DNA of 64,000 bases from CAZRXG01 sp964603985 (GCA_964603985.1 CAZRXG010000006.1:62001-126000); one strand, 5' to 3'. Shown: positions 41,994 to 51,094, counted from the first letter of the stretch. Made by a program: numbers and translations. Notes: generated by a model from the sequence alone, not told the origin.

Positions 41994-44053
41994 GCGTCCG
42001 GCTGCGCCAGCTCTTTTTCCAGCGCGTCGGGGGTGGTCACGGGCAGGCGGCAGACGAAATTGCGGCACACGTAAACCGTCGCCGCCCCGTCGACCATGTC
42101 ACGTTGCGCCAGCAGGGGGATCAGATTGGCGGCATCGTCCGCTCCGTTTGCGTGCCGCAGCGCGAGCACCTGGTTGGGGCGGTAAGGCCGGTTGATCACC
42201 CGCAGCAGGGCACGCGTCTCGTCCGCGGATGGGTCGCCCACCAGCGCGATCTCGTGTGCCCCGCTCAGCGCGAAGTCAAGCTGCCCGGCCAGGTAGGCAA
42301 ACGTGCCGGGATACGTCTGGATAGATGCCCCCAGACGGGCCAGAACGCGCTCGGCCTTCTCGCGCCAGTCGGGGCGGTCGGCCAGGATCGCCATCCGCAG
42401 CAGCGCCGCCACCGCGCCCGAAGTGCCTGCAGGCGTCGCGCCGTCGCCGAGATCCTGCGGGCGGAAGATCAGCGCCTCGTGGTCGTGCGAGGTGTCGTAG
42501 AAGCCCGCCTCGTCGTCCCAGAACAGCTCGACCATCAATTCGGTCAGCGCCAGCGCCTCCCTGAACCAGCGCAGGTCAAAGGTCGCCTGGTAGAGTTCGA
42601 GCAGCCCCTCGACGAGGAAGGCATAATCCTCCAGGTAGGCGTTGAATTTCGCCTGCCCGTCTTTGTAGGAGCGCAGCAGACGACCGTCCCGGCGCAACTC
42701 CGCCAGGACGAAGCTCGCGGCCCGCCCGGCGAGCTTGGCGTAGTCGTCGCGCTCCAGCACGCGCGCGGCTTGCGCCAGACGGTTGATCATCAGCCCGTTC
42801 CACGCCGTCAGGATTTTTTCGTCGCGGCCCGGTTTGACGCGCCCCTCGCGCCGCTCGAAGAGAATCGCGCGCGCCTTTTCAACTTCGACCAGCAGCGCAT
42901 CAGGTGCCATGTCGTGCCGGGCAGCGACCTTCTCCGGCGCTTCGGGGACCCACAGGATGTTGTGCCCCTCGAAGTTCGGGCCTTGCGCCACGCCCCAGTA
43001 ATCGAGGACCGCTTCGATGTTCACCGCCTGGCCGAGCGCGTCGCGCAGCTCTTCCTCCTGCCAGACGAAGAATCTGCCCTCTTCGCCCTCACTGTCGGCG
43101 TCCTGGGTGCTGTAGAAGCCGCCCGCCGGATCGGCCATCTCGCGTTCAACGTAGGCAATCGTCCCCTCGACCACCTCCCGGTAGCGCGGCTTGCCCGTCA
43201 CCTGGTAGCCGTGCAGGTAGGCCCCGATCAGCAGGGCGTTGTCGTACAGCATCTTCTCGAAGTGCGGCACCAACCACGCCGCGTCAACCGAGTAGCGGTG
43301 AAAGCCCCCGCCGATCTGGTCGTACATGCCGCCCCAGGCCATCCGGTCGAGCGTGTGCGTGACCATTCGCAGCGCGTGATCCCAGCCGTGTCGATGGTAG
43401 AGCCGCAGCAGCAGGTCAAGCGACATGCTAGGCGGGAACTTGGGCTGCTGCCCGAAGCCGCCGTGCCGGGAGTCGTAGCGGTCGGCCAGCGCCTGGAAGG
43501 CGGTGTCCAGCACCTCCGGCGGGGGGAGCTGGTCGTGCCTGTCTCTTAGCTCGACGTGCCGCTCGATGACCCCGGTGAGGCTGCCCGCGTCGCGCTCCAG
43601 CGCCGCGCGGTTCTCACGAAAGGCGCTGATGATGCGCTCCAACACCTGCCTGAACGAGGGCATCCCGTAGCGTGGCGTCCTGGGGAAGTACGTGCCCCCG
43701 TAGAAAGGCCGCCCGTCGGGCAGCAGCCACACCGACATCGGCCAGCCGCCCCCGCCGGTGATGGCCTGCACCGCGCTCATGTAGATCGCGTCCACGTCGG
43801 GGCGCTCCTCGCGGTCCACCTTGATGCTGACGAAGTGCGCATTCAGGAAGGCCGCTGTCTCCTCGTCCTCGAACGACTCGCGCTCCATCACGTGGCACCA
43901 GTGGCAGGCTGAGTAGCCGACGCTCAAAAAGATCGGCCTGTCTTCGGCTCTGGCCCGCTCGAAGGCGTCGTCTCCCCAGGGATACCAATCCACAGGGTTG
44001 TTTTGGTGCTGTAACAGATAGGGGCTGGTCTCATCGGCAAGGCGGTTGGGCAT
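41990..44053 (-). CDS. Thioredoxin-fold/six-hairpin protein of the YyaL (SPATA20, DUF255) family
   Basis: 687 residues from ATG 44053 (MPNRLADETSPYLLQH), with GGGGAG five bases upstream. The start is the family signature. The first 150 residues are a thioredoxin-like domain with GYSACHWCHVME (Cys50, Cys53) and KVDREERPDVDAIYM; the rest is an (alpha/alpha)6 barrel like glycosidases/epimerases (GGFHRYSVDAAWLVPHFEKMLYDN split as YSVDAAWLVPHFEKML). The family is very widespread but its reaction is not established; a redox or carbohydrate role is often proposed. It follows pgl on the same strand but has its own promoter. Confidence 0.93.
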   Translation of the reverse strand: MPNRLADETSPYLLQHQNNPVDWYPWGDDAFERARAEDRPIFLSVGYSACHWCHVMERESFEDEETAAFLNAHFVSIKVDREERPDVDAIYMSAVQAITGGGGWPMSVWLLPDGRPFYGGTYFPRTPRYGMPSFRQVLERIISAFRENRAALERDAGSLTGVIERHVELRDRHDQLPPPEVLDTAFQALADRYDSRHGGFGQQPKFPPSMSLDLLLRLYHRHGWDHALRMVTHTLDRMAWGGMYDQIGGGFHRYSVDAAWLVPHFEKMLYDNALLIGAYLHGYQVTGKPRYREVVEGTIAYVEREMADPAGGFYSTQDADSEGEEGRFFVWQEEELRDALGQAVNIEAVLDYWGVAQGPNFEGHNILWVPEAPEKVAARHDMAPDALLVEVEKARAILFERREGRVKPGRDEKILTAWNGLMINRLAQAARVLERDDYAKLAGRAASFVLAELRRDGRLLRSYKDGQAKFNAYLEDYAFLVEGLLELYQATFDLRWFREALALTELMVELFWDDEAGFYDTSHDHEALIFRPQDLGDGATPAGTSGAVAALLRMAILADRPDWREKAERVLARLGASIQTYPGTFAYLAGQLDFALSGAHEIALVGDPSADETRALLRVINRPYRPNQVLALRHANGADDAANLIPLLAQRDMVDGAATVYVCRNFVCRLPVTTPDALEKELAQPDA

Positions 44054-44104
44054 CGTCTCCCCTGGTTCCCGGCGTGCGCGTTCTGGGAAAAAGTCCGGAA
44101 TCAA

Positions 44105-44157
44105 TCAGCCGCAACGCACCGGCGCGCCGGTGACGGCGCATTGCGGCGACAGGCTGA
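44105..44157 (-). promoter_or_regulatory. Nested inverted repeats in the yyaL-like leader
   Basis: TCAGCC/GGCTGA outside, GCCGCAA (44108-44114) with TTGCGGC (44141-44147), and an inner palindrome CACCGGCGCGCCGGTG (44117-44132). On the minus strand it is directly downstream of the -10 box at 44162-44157, so it forms the 5' end of the mRNA. It may also end read-through from the pentose phosphate operon. Confidence 0.6.
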
Positions 44158-44162
44158 TTATA
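44157..44162 (-). promoter_or_regulatory. Extended -10 promoter of the yyaL-like gene
   Basis: The minus strand reads TGCTATAAT, an extended -10 (TG-N-TATAAT). The -35 region has no consensus hexamer, which extended -10 promoters do not need. Transcripts would have a leader of about 95 bases. Confidence 0.55.
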
Positions 44163-44203
44163 GCAAATTAGAAGACGATTATCTGCTTTTTGCGGGCGAC
44201 GGG

Positions 44204-44941
44204 TCAGCCCCCAAGCTGCGACGCGGCTGCCTCGTCGACCAGCCACACCAGCGACCCGTCCACCGGCTGGATGGCCTGGGCCGGGTAGGTGCTGGGCCGG
44301 TGCGGCCCGTTCAGGACGGCCTCCAGCGCGGCTGCCTTCTCCTCACCCGTCACAAGGAACAGGATGTGGCGGGCGTTGTTGAACACCGGCGGGGTGAGCG
44401 TCATGCGCTCGACGCCGAGCCGGGGCACGTCGTAGACGAGCACCATGCTGCTGCGGTCGCCGATGGCGCGCGTGCCGGGGAAGATCGACGCGGTGTGCCC
44501 GTCGGTTCCCATCCCCAGCAGCACCAGGTCGAAGCGCGGCCACTCTCCGCGCTCAAACTTGAAGTACCGCCACAGCTTGTCCTCGTACTCGTGCGCCGCC
44601 CTGCCGCTCAGGCCGCCGCCTTCCATGCGGTGGATCTGCTCGGCGGGAACCGGCACGTGATCGAGCAGTGCCTCGCGCGCCATGTGGTAGTTGCTCTCCG
44701 GGTCGCTGGCCGGGACGCGGCGCTCGTCCCCCCAGAAGATGTGTGTCTCAGCCCAGGGGGCCTGGTCGCGCCAGGGCTGGGCGGCCATCAACTCGTACAG
44801 GGGGCGCGGCGTCTCTCCGCCTGCCAGCGCGATACTGAACGTCCCGCGTTCGCCGACCGCCGCCTGCGCGATCTGCACCCAGCGCTCAGCCGCTTCCCTG
44901 GCGACCGCGTCTGCATCCGGGAGTCTGACGATTTCGGCCAC
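44204..44941 (-). CDS. pgl: 6-phosphogluconolactonase
   Basis: 245 residues, the usual length for the DevB-type enzyme. FSIALAGGETPRPLYELM, FWGDERRVPASDPESNY and DLVLLGMGTDGHTASIFPGT are the three conserved motifs, the last with the catalytic His. It hydrolyses 6-phosphogluconolactone in the oxidative pentose phosphate pathway. It is the last gene of the tkt-rpiB-gnd-zwf-opcA-pgl operon, starting 15 bases after opcA. Confidence 0.95.
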   Translation of the reverse strand: MAEIVRLPDADAVAREAAERWVQIAQAAVGERGTFSIALAGGETPRPLYELMAAQPWRDQAPWAETHIFWGDERRVPASDPESNYHMAREALLDHVPVPAEQIHRMEGGGLSGRAAHEYEDKLWRYFKFERGEWPRFDLVLLGMGTDGHTASIFPGTRAIGDRSSMVLVYDVPRLGVERMTLTPPVFNNARHILFLVTGEEKAAALEAVLNGPHRPSTYPAQAIQPVDGSLVWLVDEAAASQLGG

Positions 44942-44956
44942 GTTTCCACCCTCCGA

Positions 44957-46045
44957 TCAGGTATGGGCGGCGCTGACGATCTCGGCGGCCCGTGTCAGCG
45001 CCCTTTTGTAGATCGGATCGTATCCAAAATCAAGCTCTTCGGCCAGCGCTTCCGTAAGACCGATTGGCCGGAAGGGGCTTCCGAGCCGCGCCGGGGTGGG
45101 CGAGGCGTCGTCGAGGCGGAGCTCGATGCACGCCTGCTCCGGCGTGAGCGCGAGGCGAGGCATCACGTAAGGTGGCTCGGCGCCCGCCTGGATGAACACC
45201 CCGACGATCTCGCCGGGGTCAAGGTGTGCATGGGTGCTCTCGACGATCTCGACCTTGCCCTGCCAGCGGCCCTTTTGCCAGGTTGTGATGTATCCCCCGG
45301 TCGGGCCGGTCTGGGCCGAGACCAGTTCGTACCCCAGGCGGTCGGCCAGCCACCCGACCAGCAGCAAGGCCCGCGTCGCGTCTTTGAAGTCGTCGCGGGC
45401 GATGTGATGCACGTCCAGGCTTCGGATGTGTGTCAGGTGCTCGCGTAAGGTGGGTGTGTCCCATAACTGGGCCAGCAGGCGCCGCCAGGGCGTCAGCCGC
45501 GCCCAGTTGAGGTCGCCCAGACGGGCCACGTCCAGCGCGGCGAGGGTCTGGAGGGCCTGCGCGGCGTCGGGGGCGGCGTCTGAATCCACCAGCACACGGT
45601 CGGCCTCGTTCGCCAGGTGCTCGAAGAGATGATCTTCCTTGTCCGGTATCTCCGTCCACCACAGGTAGACGGGCAGATCCGCCGCCAGCAGCGCGACCAC
45701 GGTGCTGTGCAGTTCGTCCCGCAGCGGGCCGCTGACGGCCAGCGTGACCAGTTCGCCGCACACCTGCCGCCGCTGCGCGGCGCGGCAGTAAGTCGTCACC
45801 CAGGCGTCGAGGCCCGGCTCAGCGCCTGGCCGGGCGTCGATCAGGATCACCCGCCCCGGACGCTCTAGCGTGGTTTCGATCAGCCACTGCGCCGTGTCCC
45901 CGGCGGTGTAAACGATCAGGTTGTGGGTGCGCGCCCGGATGACGGCCTCGTCGTTCATCGCCTCGGAGGCCCACAAAGCGTGCAGTTCGTCCCGGATCGC
46001 GCTCACGCTGACCTTTTGCAGTTTCGCCGACGATACCTGCTCCAA
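44957..46045 (-). CDS. opcA: Glucose-6-phosphate dehydrogenase assembly protein OpcA
   Basis: 362 residues. I start it at a TTG (46045, MEQVSSAKLQKV) because GGGGAG lies five bases upstream, immediately after the zwf stop; a GTG at 46060 overlapping zwf is the alternative. HNLIVYTAGDTAQWLIETTLE, RVILIDARPG, LLAADLPVYLWWTEIP and the C-terminal WQKGRWQGKVEIVESTHAHL are typical OpcA. OpcA activates the G6P dehydrogenase in cyanobacteria and actinobacteria, consistent with its place directly after zwf. Not an enzyme itself. Confidence 0.88.
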   Translation of the reverse strand: MEQVSSAKLQKVSVSAIRDELHALWASEAMNDEAVIRARTHNLIVYTAGDTAQWLIETTLERPGRVILIDARPGAEPGLDAWVTTYCRAAQRRQVCGELVTLAVSGPLRDELHSTVVALLAADLPVYLWWTEIPDKEDHLFEHLANEADRVLVDSDAAPDAAQALQTLAALDVARLGDLNWARLTPWRRLLAQLWDTPTLREHLTHIRSLDVHHIARDDFKDATRALLLVGWLADRLGYELVSAQTGPTGGYITTWQKGRWQGKVEIVESTHAHLDPGEIVGVFIQAGAEPPYVMPRLALTPEQACIELRLDDASPTPARLGSPFRPIGLTEALAEELDFGYDPIYKRALTRAAEIVSAAHT

Positions 46046-46056
46046 TGGTTCTCCCC

Positions 46057-47622
46057 TCACAGTCGCCGCCAGCGCCGCCCGTCGCGCTCCAGCAGGGCGT
46101 CCGCGCCCGGCGGCCCCCACGTGCCCGCCTCGTAGACTTTCAGTGGCGGAGCGTGCTCGCCCTGCCAGCCCTCCAGGATGGGGTCGATCAGCCGCCACGC
46201 CCACTCGATCTCGTCGGCGCGGGTGAACAGCGTCGCCTCGCCCAACATGGCGTCCAGCAGCAGGCGCTCGTAGGCGTCCGGTGGGGCGGCCATTCCGAAC
46301 GAGGCACCGTACCGGAAGTCCATCATCACCGGGCGACGCACGACGCCCTGGCCGGGCAGCTTGGCCTCGAAGCGCAGGGCGATCCCTTCGCCCGGCTGGA
46401 CGCGCAGCGCCAGCACGTTGGAACGTAGGGCCTCGTCGTCCATCGCGTCGAAGAGCAGGTGCGGCGGGCGCTTGAAGTGGATCGAGATCTCCGTCGCGCG
46501 CGTCGCCATGCGCTTCCCCGACCGCATGTAGAACGGCACGCCCTGCCAGCGCCAGTTGTCGATGTACCACTTAACCGCCGCGTAGGTGGCCGTCTGCGAG
46601 CCGTCCGCGACGCCCGGTTCCTCGCAGTAGCCGGGGACGTGCTGGCCGTCGATCACGCCCGGCCCGTACTGCGCGCGCACGGTGTGGTCGGCGATCTCGT
46701 GCGCGCCTGCCGGGCGCATCGCGCGCAGCACTTTGACCTTCTCGTCCCGGATGGCGTCCGCCTCGAACGCGATGGGCGGCTCCATCGCCACCAGCGTCAG
46801 GATTTGCAGGATGTGGTTCTGGAAGATGTCGCGCACCACCCCGGCCTGGTCGTAATACCCGGCCCGGCTGCCCACGCCGACCGACTCGGCGACGCTGATC
46901 TGGACGTGATCGACGTAGCGGCGGTTCCAGATCGGCTCGAAGATCGCGTTGGCGAAGCGCATCACCAGGATGTTCTGGACGGTCTCCTTGCCCAGGTAGT
47001 GGTCGATGCGGTAGACCTGCCTCTCCGCGAAGACGCCGTGCACCGTCTGGTTGAGCGCGGTGGCCGTGGCCAGATCATGCCCGATGGGTTTCTCGATCAC
47101 CACATGCCGCCAGCCTGCCGGGCCGTTTTTTGCCATCCCGGCCTGCCCCAGATTGGTGACGATCACGTCGTAGAACTGGGGCGGGGCGGCCAGGTAGTAA
47201 AGCCGGTTGTCGGGCATGTCCTGCTCCTGAGCGGTCTGGCTCAGGAAGCGGTCGAGCGCGCGGTAAGCCTCCAGGTCGTTGAAGTTGCCCTGTGTGTAAA
47301 ACAGATTCTGGGCGAAGCCGCTCCAGCGCGCCCCTCCTGGATCGCCATCCGGCGCGTAGCGGCTGAACTGCCCGACCCCGTCGTGCATCTGCTCCTGGAA
47401 TTCGTCGTGACTCCAGGGTCGGCGGGCAAACCCGACGATGTTAAACACCGCCGGGAGCCGGGTCTCCTGGGCCAGGCTGTACAGCGCAGGGACGAGCTTG
47501 CGCTTCGTCAGGTCGCCGGTCGCTCCGAAGATGACGACCGACACCGGTTCCGGCGGGCGACCCATCCGGGGGCCTTCGCGCAGCGGGTTGGGGGTGTCTG
47601 GCCCGTTGGCAATGTCGGGCAT
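46057..47622 (-). CDS. zwf: Glucose-6-phosphate 1-dehydrogenase
   Basis: 521 residues with AGGAAGG before the ATG. VIFGATGDLTKRKLVPAL is the NADP-binding fingerprint, EKPIGHDLATA the substrate Lys loop, and RIDHYLGKETVQN the active-site signature with the catalytic His. It oxidises glucose 6-phosphate to the lactone, producing NADPH, the entry step of the oxidative branch. It is flanked by gnd upstream and opcA/pgl downstream. Confidence 0.97.
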   Translation of the reverse strand: MPDIANGPDTPNPLREGPRMGRPPEPVSVVIFGATGDLTKRKLVPALYSLAQETRLPAVFNIVGFARRPWSHDEFQEQMHDGVGQFSRYAPDGDPGGARWSGFAQNLFYTQGNFNDLEAYRALDRFLSQTAQEQDMPDNRLYYLAAPPQFYDVIVTNLGQAGMAKNGPAGWRHVVIEKPIGHDLATATALNQTVHGVFAERQVYRIDHYLGKETVQNILVMRFANAIFEPIWNRRYVDHVQISVAESVGVGSRAGYYDQAGVVRDIFQNHILQILTLVAMEPPIAFEADAIRDEKVKVLRAMRPAGAHEIADHTVRAQYGPGVIDGQHVPGYCEEPGVADGSQTATYAAVKWYIDNWRWQGVPFYMRSGKRMATRATEISIHFKRPPHLLFDAMDDEALRSNVLALRVQPGEGIALRFEAKLPGQGVVRRPVMMDFRYGASFGMAAPPDAYERLLLDAMLGEATLFTRADEIEWAWRLIDPILEGWQGEHAPPLKVYEAGTWGPPGADALLERDGRRWRRL

Positions 47623-47639
47623 CTACCTTCCTGTCGGTG

Positions 47640-48533
47640 CTACGTGCCGCGCCCGCCAAGCCGGGCGTGCAGGGCCGCCAGCAGACGCGCCGTGTAGCTC
47701 TCTTCCTGGCGCGAGCGGAAGCGCGTTTGCAGCGCCAGCGTGAGCACCGGCAGCGGCACGCCCAGGGCGGTCGCCTCCATCACCGCCCAGTGCTCCTCTT
47801 CCACAGTCGGGACGTACGGCTCAACCCAGTCCAGGTTGGGATCTTCTCCCAGCGCGTTCGCGGCCAGCTCAAGCAGCCACGAGCGGATCGCGCTGCCGTT
47901 AGACCACAGGCGACCCAGCGCAGCCGGGTCGAGGTCAAACTCCGGCTTGGCGGCCAGCAGCTCGAACCCCTCGGCGATGGCCTGCATCGTGCCCTGCCGG
48001 ATGCCGTTGTGCACCATCGCGACGAAGTGCCCGGCACCGCTGGGGCCGACGTACCCGTAGCCGTTCTCCGGCGCGAGCGCCTCAAGAACAGGCGTTATTG
48101 CCTGGAAGGCCGCCTCCTCGCCGCCGACCGCGAGGTTGTAGCCGTAGTGCTCGCCCCACACGCCGCTGCTGACGCCCACGTCGAGCATGTGGATGCCCCG
48201 GTAGCGCAGCATCGTGGCGCGCTCGATGGTCTCTTTGTAGTGCGAGTTGCCGCCCTCGACGATGATGTCGCCCTCGCCCAGCAGCGTCACCAGTTCCTGG
48301 AGGGACAGCACGACCGGGTCGTCGGAGGGCAGCATCACCCACACGACGCGCGGGCTTTCGTCCAGCTTGCCGACCATCTCCTCCAGGGAGTAGGCCGCGA
48401 CTGCGCCCGCTTCCTTGGCCTGCCCGACCCGCTCCTCGTCCACGTCGTAGGCCACGACCGTGTGCTGCCCGGCAAGCAGCCGCCGGGTCATGCCCATGCC
48501 CATCCTGCCCAGACCGATCATCGCCAGCTTCAT
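47640..48533 (-). CDS. gnd: 6-phosphogluconate dehydrogenase homologue with altered catalytic site
   Basis: 297 residues, the length of the short decarboxylating 6PGDH form. The N-terminal Rossmann domain is intact (MIGLGRMGMGM, VAYDVDEERV) and EGGNSHYKET and DVGVSSGVWGEHYG follow. The catalytic helix, normally GHFVKMVHNGIEYG, reads GHFVAMVHNGIRQG: the general-base Lys is Ala172, the acid Glu is Arg179 and the Tyr is Gln180, with His175 and Asn176 kept. I re-read the DNA at 47990-48020 and the codons are unambiguous (GCG and CGG). In known enzymes loss of the Lys or Glu abolishes activity, so this protein may be inactive, have another substrate, or serve a structural role. Operon position between rpiB and zwf matches gnd. 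Confidence 0.9.
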   Translation of the reverse strand: MKLAMIGLGRMGMGMTRRLLAGQHTVVAYDVDEERVGQAKEAGAVAAYSLEEMVGKLDESPRVVWVMLPSDDPVVLSLQELVTLLGEGDIIVEGGNSHYKETIERATMLRYRGIHMLDVGVSSGVWGEHYGYNLAVGGEEAAFQAITPVLEALAPENGYGYVGPSGAGHFVAMVHNGIRQGTMQAIAEGFELLAAKPEFDLDPAALGRLWSNGSAIRSWLLELAANALGEDPNLDWVEPYVPTVEEEHWAVMEATALGVPLPVLTLALQTRFRSRQEESYTARLLAALHARLGGRGT

Positions 48534-48589
48534 GCTAACCTCCTGGTCGCCTTCTGCCTGCCGCCTGATTACTCGATTCGCCGAGCGGG

Positions 48590-49048
48590 CTACTTTGCCT
48601 TCGAGTACTCGGCCTCAATTGCCTTGATCTTGCCGACGCGGCGCACGTGCCGCTCCTCGCCTGAGAACTCGGCCCCCAGGTACGTCTTGACGATCAGCTT
48701 GGCAAGCTCCCTGCCGATCACACGCTCGCCCATCGCCAGCACGTTCATGTTGTCGTGCTCGACGCCCTGCGCTGCCGAGTACGCATCGTGGCAGATCCCC
48801 GCCCGGATGCCGGGGATCTTGTTGGCCGCGATGCTCGCTCCGATGCCACTGCCGCACACCAGTACGCCCCGGTCGCCCTTCCCGCCTGCAACCGCTTCGC
48901 CGACTGCGCGGGCGAAGTCTGGGTAATCGACCGGCTCGGTGCTGTCCGTTCCCACGTCTATCACCTCGTGCCCCAGCCCGGCGATGTACTCTTTGAGCAT
49001 CTCTTTGAGGTCGTAACCTGCGTGGTCGGAGCCGATGACGATTCGCAT
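48590..49048 (-). CDS. rpiB: Ribose-5-phosphate isomerase B
   Basis: 152 residues. RIVIGSDHAGYDLKEML at the start, DVGTDSTEPVDYPDFA, and VLVCGSGIGASIAANKIPGIRAG with the catalytic Cys (in the VCGSG loop) and the HDAYSA segment are diagnostic of RpiB/LacAB. It interconverts ribose 5-phosphate and ribulose 5-phosphate in the non-oxidative branch. It starts five bases after the tkt stop and precedes gnd. Confidence 0.96.
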   Translation of the reverse strand: MRIVIGSDHAGYDLKEMLKEYIAGLGHEVIDVGTDSTEPVDYPDFARAVGEAVAGGKGDRGVLVCGSGIGASIAANKIPGIRAGICHDAYSAAQGVEHDNMNVLAMGERVIGRELAKLIVKTYLGAEFSGEERHVRRVGKIKAIEAEYSKAK

Positions 49049-49052
49049 GGTC

Positions 49053-51056
49053 TTATCCTTTCCTGCCCAGCAGCGTCCTGGCCTGTGTGATGACGTTCTC
49101 GACCGAGAAACCGAGCTTTTCCATCACCGTGCTGCCCGGCCCGGATGCCCCGAAACGGTCCAGGCCGATCACCGCGCCCCCGTCGCCGACGTACCGGTGC
49201 CAGCCCATCGGCACGCCGGTCTCGACGGCCAGACGCGCCGGGATGTCGGGCGGGAGCAACGAGTCGCGGTAGGACTGCGGCTGCTCGTCGAACAGCTCCC
49301 AGCACGGCATCGAGACCACCCGCGCCTTGACGCCTTCCTTCGCCAGCGCGTCGGCTGCCGCCAGCACCAGGTGCACCTCCGACCCGCTCCCGATCAGGAT
49401 AATGTCCGGCCTGCCGTCCGAATCGCGCAGCACGTACGCGCCCTTAGCCAGCCCTCCGGCGGGGGCGAGCGTTGACCGGTCGAGCACCGGGAGCTTCTGG
49501 CGCGTCAGCGAGAGCGCCGTCGGCCCGTCACGCCTCAGGAGCGCCTGCCGCCACGCCTCAGCGGTTTCGGCTGCGTCGGCGGGCCGGATCACCCGCAGGC
49601 CGGGGATCGCCCGCAGCGAGGCAAGCTGCTCGACCGGCTGGTGAGTCGGGCCGTCCTCGCCCACGCCGATGCTGTCGTGCGTGAACACGAAGACCACCCG
49701 CTGCCCGGACATCGACGACAGCCGGATCGGCGGGCGCATGTAGTCGGCGAAAACCAGGAAGGTGGCCGTGTAGGGGATCACCCCGCCGTGATGGGCCATG
49801 CCCACCGACATCGACCCCATCGCGTGCTCGCGAATTCCGAACTGGAGGTTGTGGCCGCCCTGCTCCCAGCCGAACTTGCCCGCCCCGTCGAGCCAAGTCT
49901 TGGTGCTGGGGGCCAAGTCCGCCGAGCCGCCGAGCAGGTCGGGTAGGTTTTTGAAGAGGCCGTTCAGCACCTTGCCGCCGGCGACCCGCGTCGCGATGGG
50001 GCCGTCTTCGGGCGTGAAGGCGGGGATGCCCACGTCCCAGCCGTCCGGCAGATCACCGGCCATCATGCGCTCGAACTCGGCGGCCTTTTCGGGGTGGTCG
50101 CTGCGGTACGCCTCGAAGTGGCTCTCCCATTCGGCCTGCTGCGACGTTCCCCGGTCGAGTGCCTCGCGGAAGTGCGCCAGTGCCTCGTCGGGGACATAGA
50201 AGGGCGGTTCGAGCGGCCAGCCCAGATTCTCCTTGGTCAGCCTGACCTCTTCTTCGCCCAGCGGTGAGCCGTGTGTCTTGGCGTTTCCGGCCAGATTGGG
50301 GCTACCGTAGCCGATGGTCGTCCGGCAGATGATCAGCGTCGGCTGCTCGTCGTTGGCCTTGCCTTCCTCGATGGCCGCGTCGACCGCCTCAACGTCGTTG
50401 CCGTCAATCGGGCCGACGACGTTCCACCCGTAGGCGCGGAAGCGCGCCGCCACGTCCTCGCGGAAGGTCACGGCGGTGTCGCCCTCGATGCTGATGCCGT
50501 TGTCGTCGTACAGGTAGATCAGCCTGTCGAGGCGCTGCGTGCCCGCGTAGGAGGCTGCCTCCGAGGAGACGCCCTCCTCAAGGTCGCCATCGCTGACGAT
50601 GGCAAAAATGTGGTGGTCGACGATGGTGTGGTCGGAGGTGTTGAAGCGCTCGGCCAGGAAGCGCTCCGCAACTGCCATACCGACGCCGTTGGCGAAGCCT
50701 TGCCCCAACGGGCCGGTAGTCACCTCGACGCCCGGCGTCAGGTAGCTTTCAGGGTGGCCTGCCGTGCGGCTGCCCCACTGGCGGAAGTTCTTGAGCTCGT
50801 CCAGCGGCAGATCGTAGCCGGTCAGGTAGAGGAGAGCGTAGAGCAGCATCGAGCCGTGCCCCGCCGAAAGCACGAAACGGTCACGGTCGGCCCAGGTGGG
50901 ATTGGCCGGGTTGTGTTTCAGGTGACGCGTCCACAGCGTGTAGGCCATGGCCGCCGTGCCCATTGGCATACCAGGATGCCCTGAATTGGCCTTCTGCACC
51001 GCGTCGACGGCCAGAAAGCGAATGGTGTTAATGCTGAGTTCCTGTAGATCTGACAT
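49053..51056 (-). CDS. tkt: Transketolase
   Basis: 667 residues from ATG 51056 (MSDLQELSINTIRFL); a GTG at 51065 next to a GGAG is an alternative start adding three residues. NSGHPGMPMGTAAMAY, SAGHGSMLLYALLYLTGYDL (TPP-binding His), TTGPLGQGFANGVGMA and SDGDLEEGVSSEAASYAG (the GDG-N thiamine motif, here ending at YDDNGISIEG) are all present, then the pyrimidine domain with FVFTHDSIGVGEDGPTHQPV. It moves two-carbon units between sugar phosphates. First gene of the pentose phosphate operon, with a long structured leader. Confidence 0.97.
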   Translation of the reverse strand: MSDLQELSINTIRFLAVDAVQKANSGHPGMPMGTAAMAYTLWTRHLKHNPANPTWADRDRFVLSAGHGSMLLYALLYLTGYDLPLDELKNFRQWGSRTAGHPESYLTPGVEVTTGPLGQGFANGVGMAVAERFLAERFNTSDHTIVDHHIFAIVSDGDLEEGVSSEAASYAGTQRLDRLIYLYDDNGISIEGDTAVTFREDVAARFRAYGWNVVGPIDGNDVEAVDAAIEEGKANDEQPTLIICRTTIGYGSPNLAGNAKTHGSPLGEEEVRLTKENLGWPLEPPFYVPDEALAHFREALDRGTSQQAEWESHFEAYRSDHPEKAAEFERMMAGDLPDGWDVGIPAFTPEDGPIATRVAGGKVLNGLFKNLPDLLGGSADLAPSTKTWLDGAGKFGWEQGGHNLQFGIREHAMGSMSVGMAHHGGVIPYTATFLVFADYMRPPIRLSSMSGQRVVFVFTHDSIGVGEDGPTHQPVEQLASLRAIPGLRVIRPADAAETAEAWRQALLRRDGPTALSLTRQKLPVLDRSTLAPAGGLAKGAYVLRDSDGRPDIILIGSGSEVHLVLAAADALAKEGVKARVVSMPCWELFDEQPQSYRDSLLPPDIPARLAVETGVPMGWHRYVGDGGAVIGLDRFGASGPGSTVMEKLGFSVENVITQARTLLGRKG

Positions 51057-51094
51057 GGATGTCACGACTCCGTGTGATTATTGCGGATAAGTCA

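Noticed and set aside
42104..43549. A 481-codon plus-strand frame
   Set aside because: Antisense to the YyaL-like gene; no domain, no ribosome site.
46046..46570. Upstream extension of OpcA
   Set aside because: It overlaps zwf in another frame and is Arg/Pro/Gly-rich; OpcA homology begins at the TTG.
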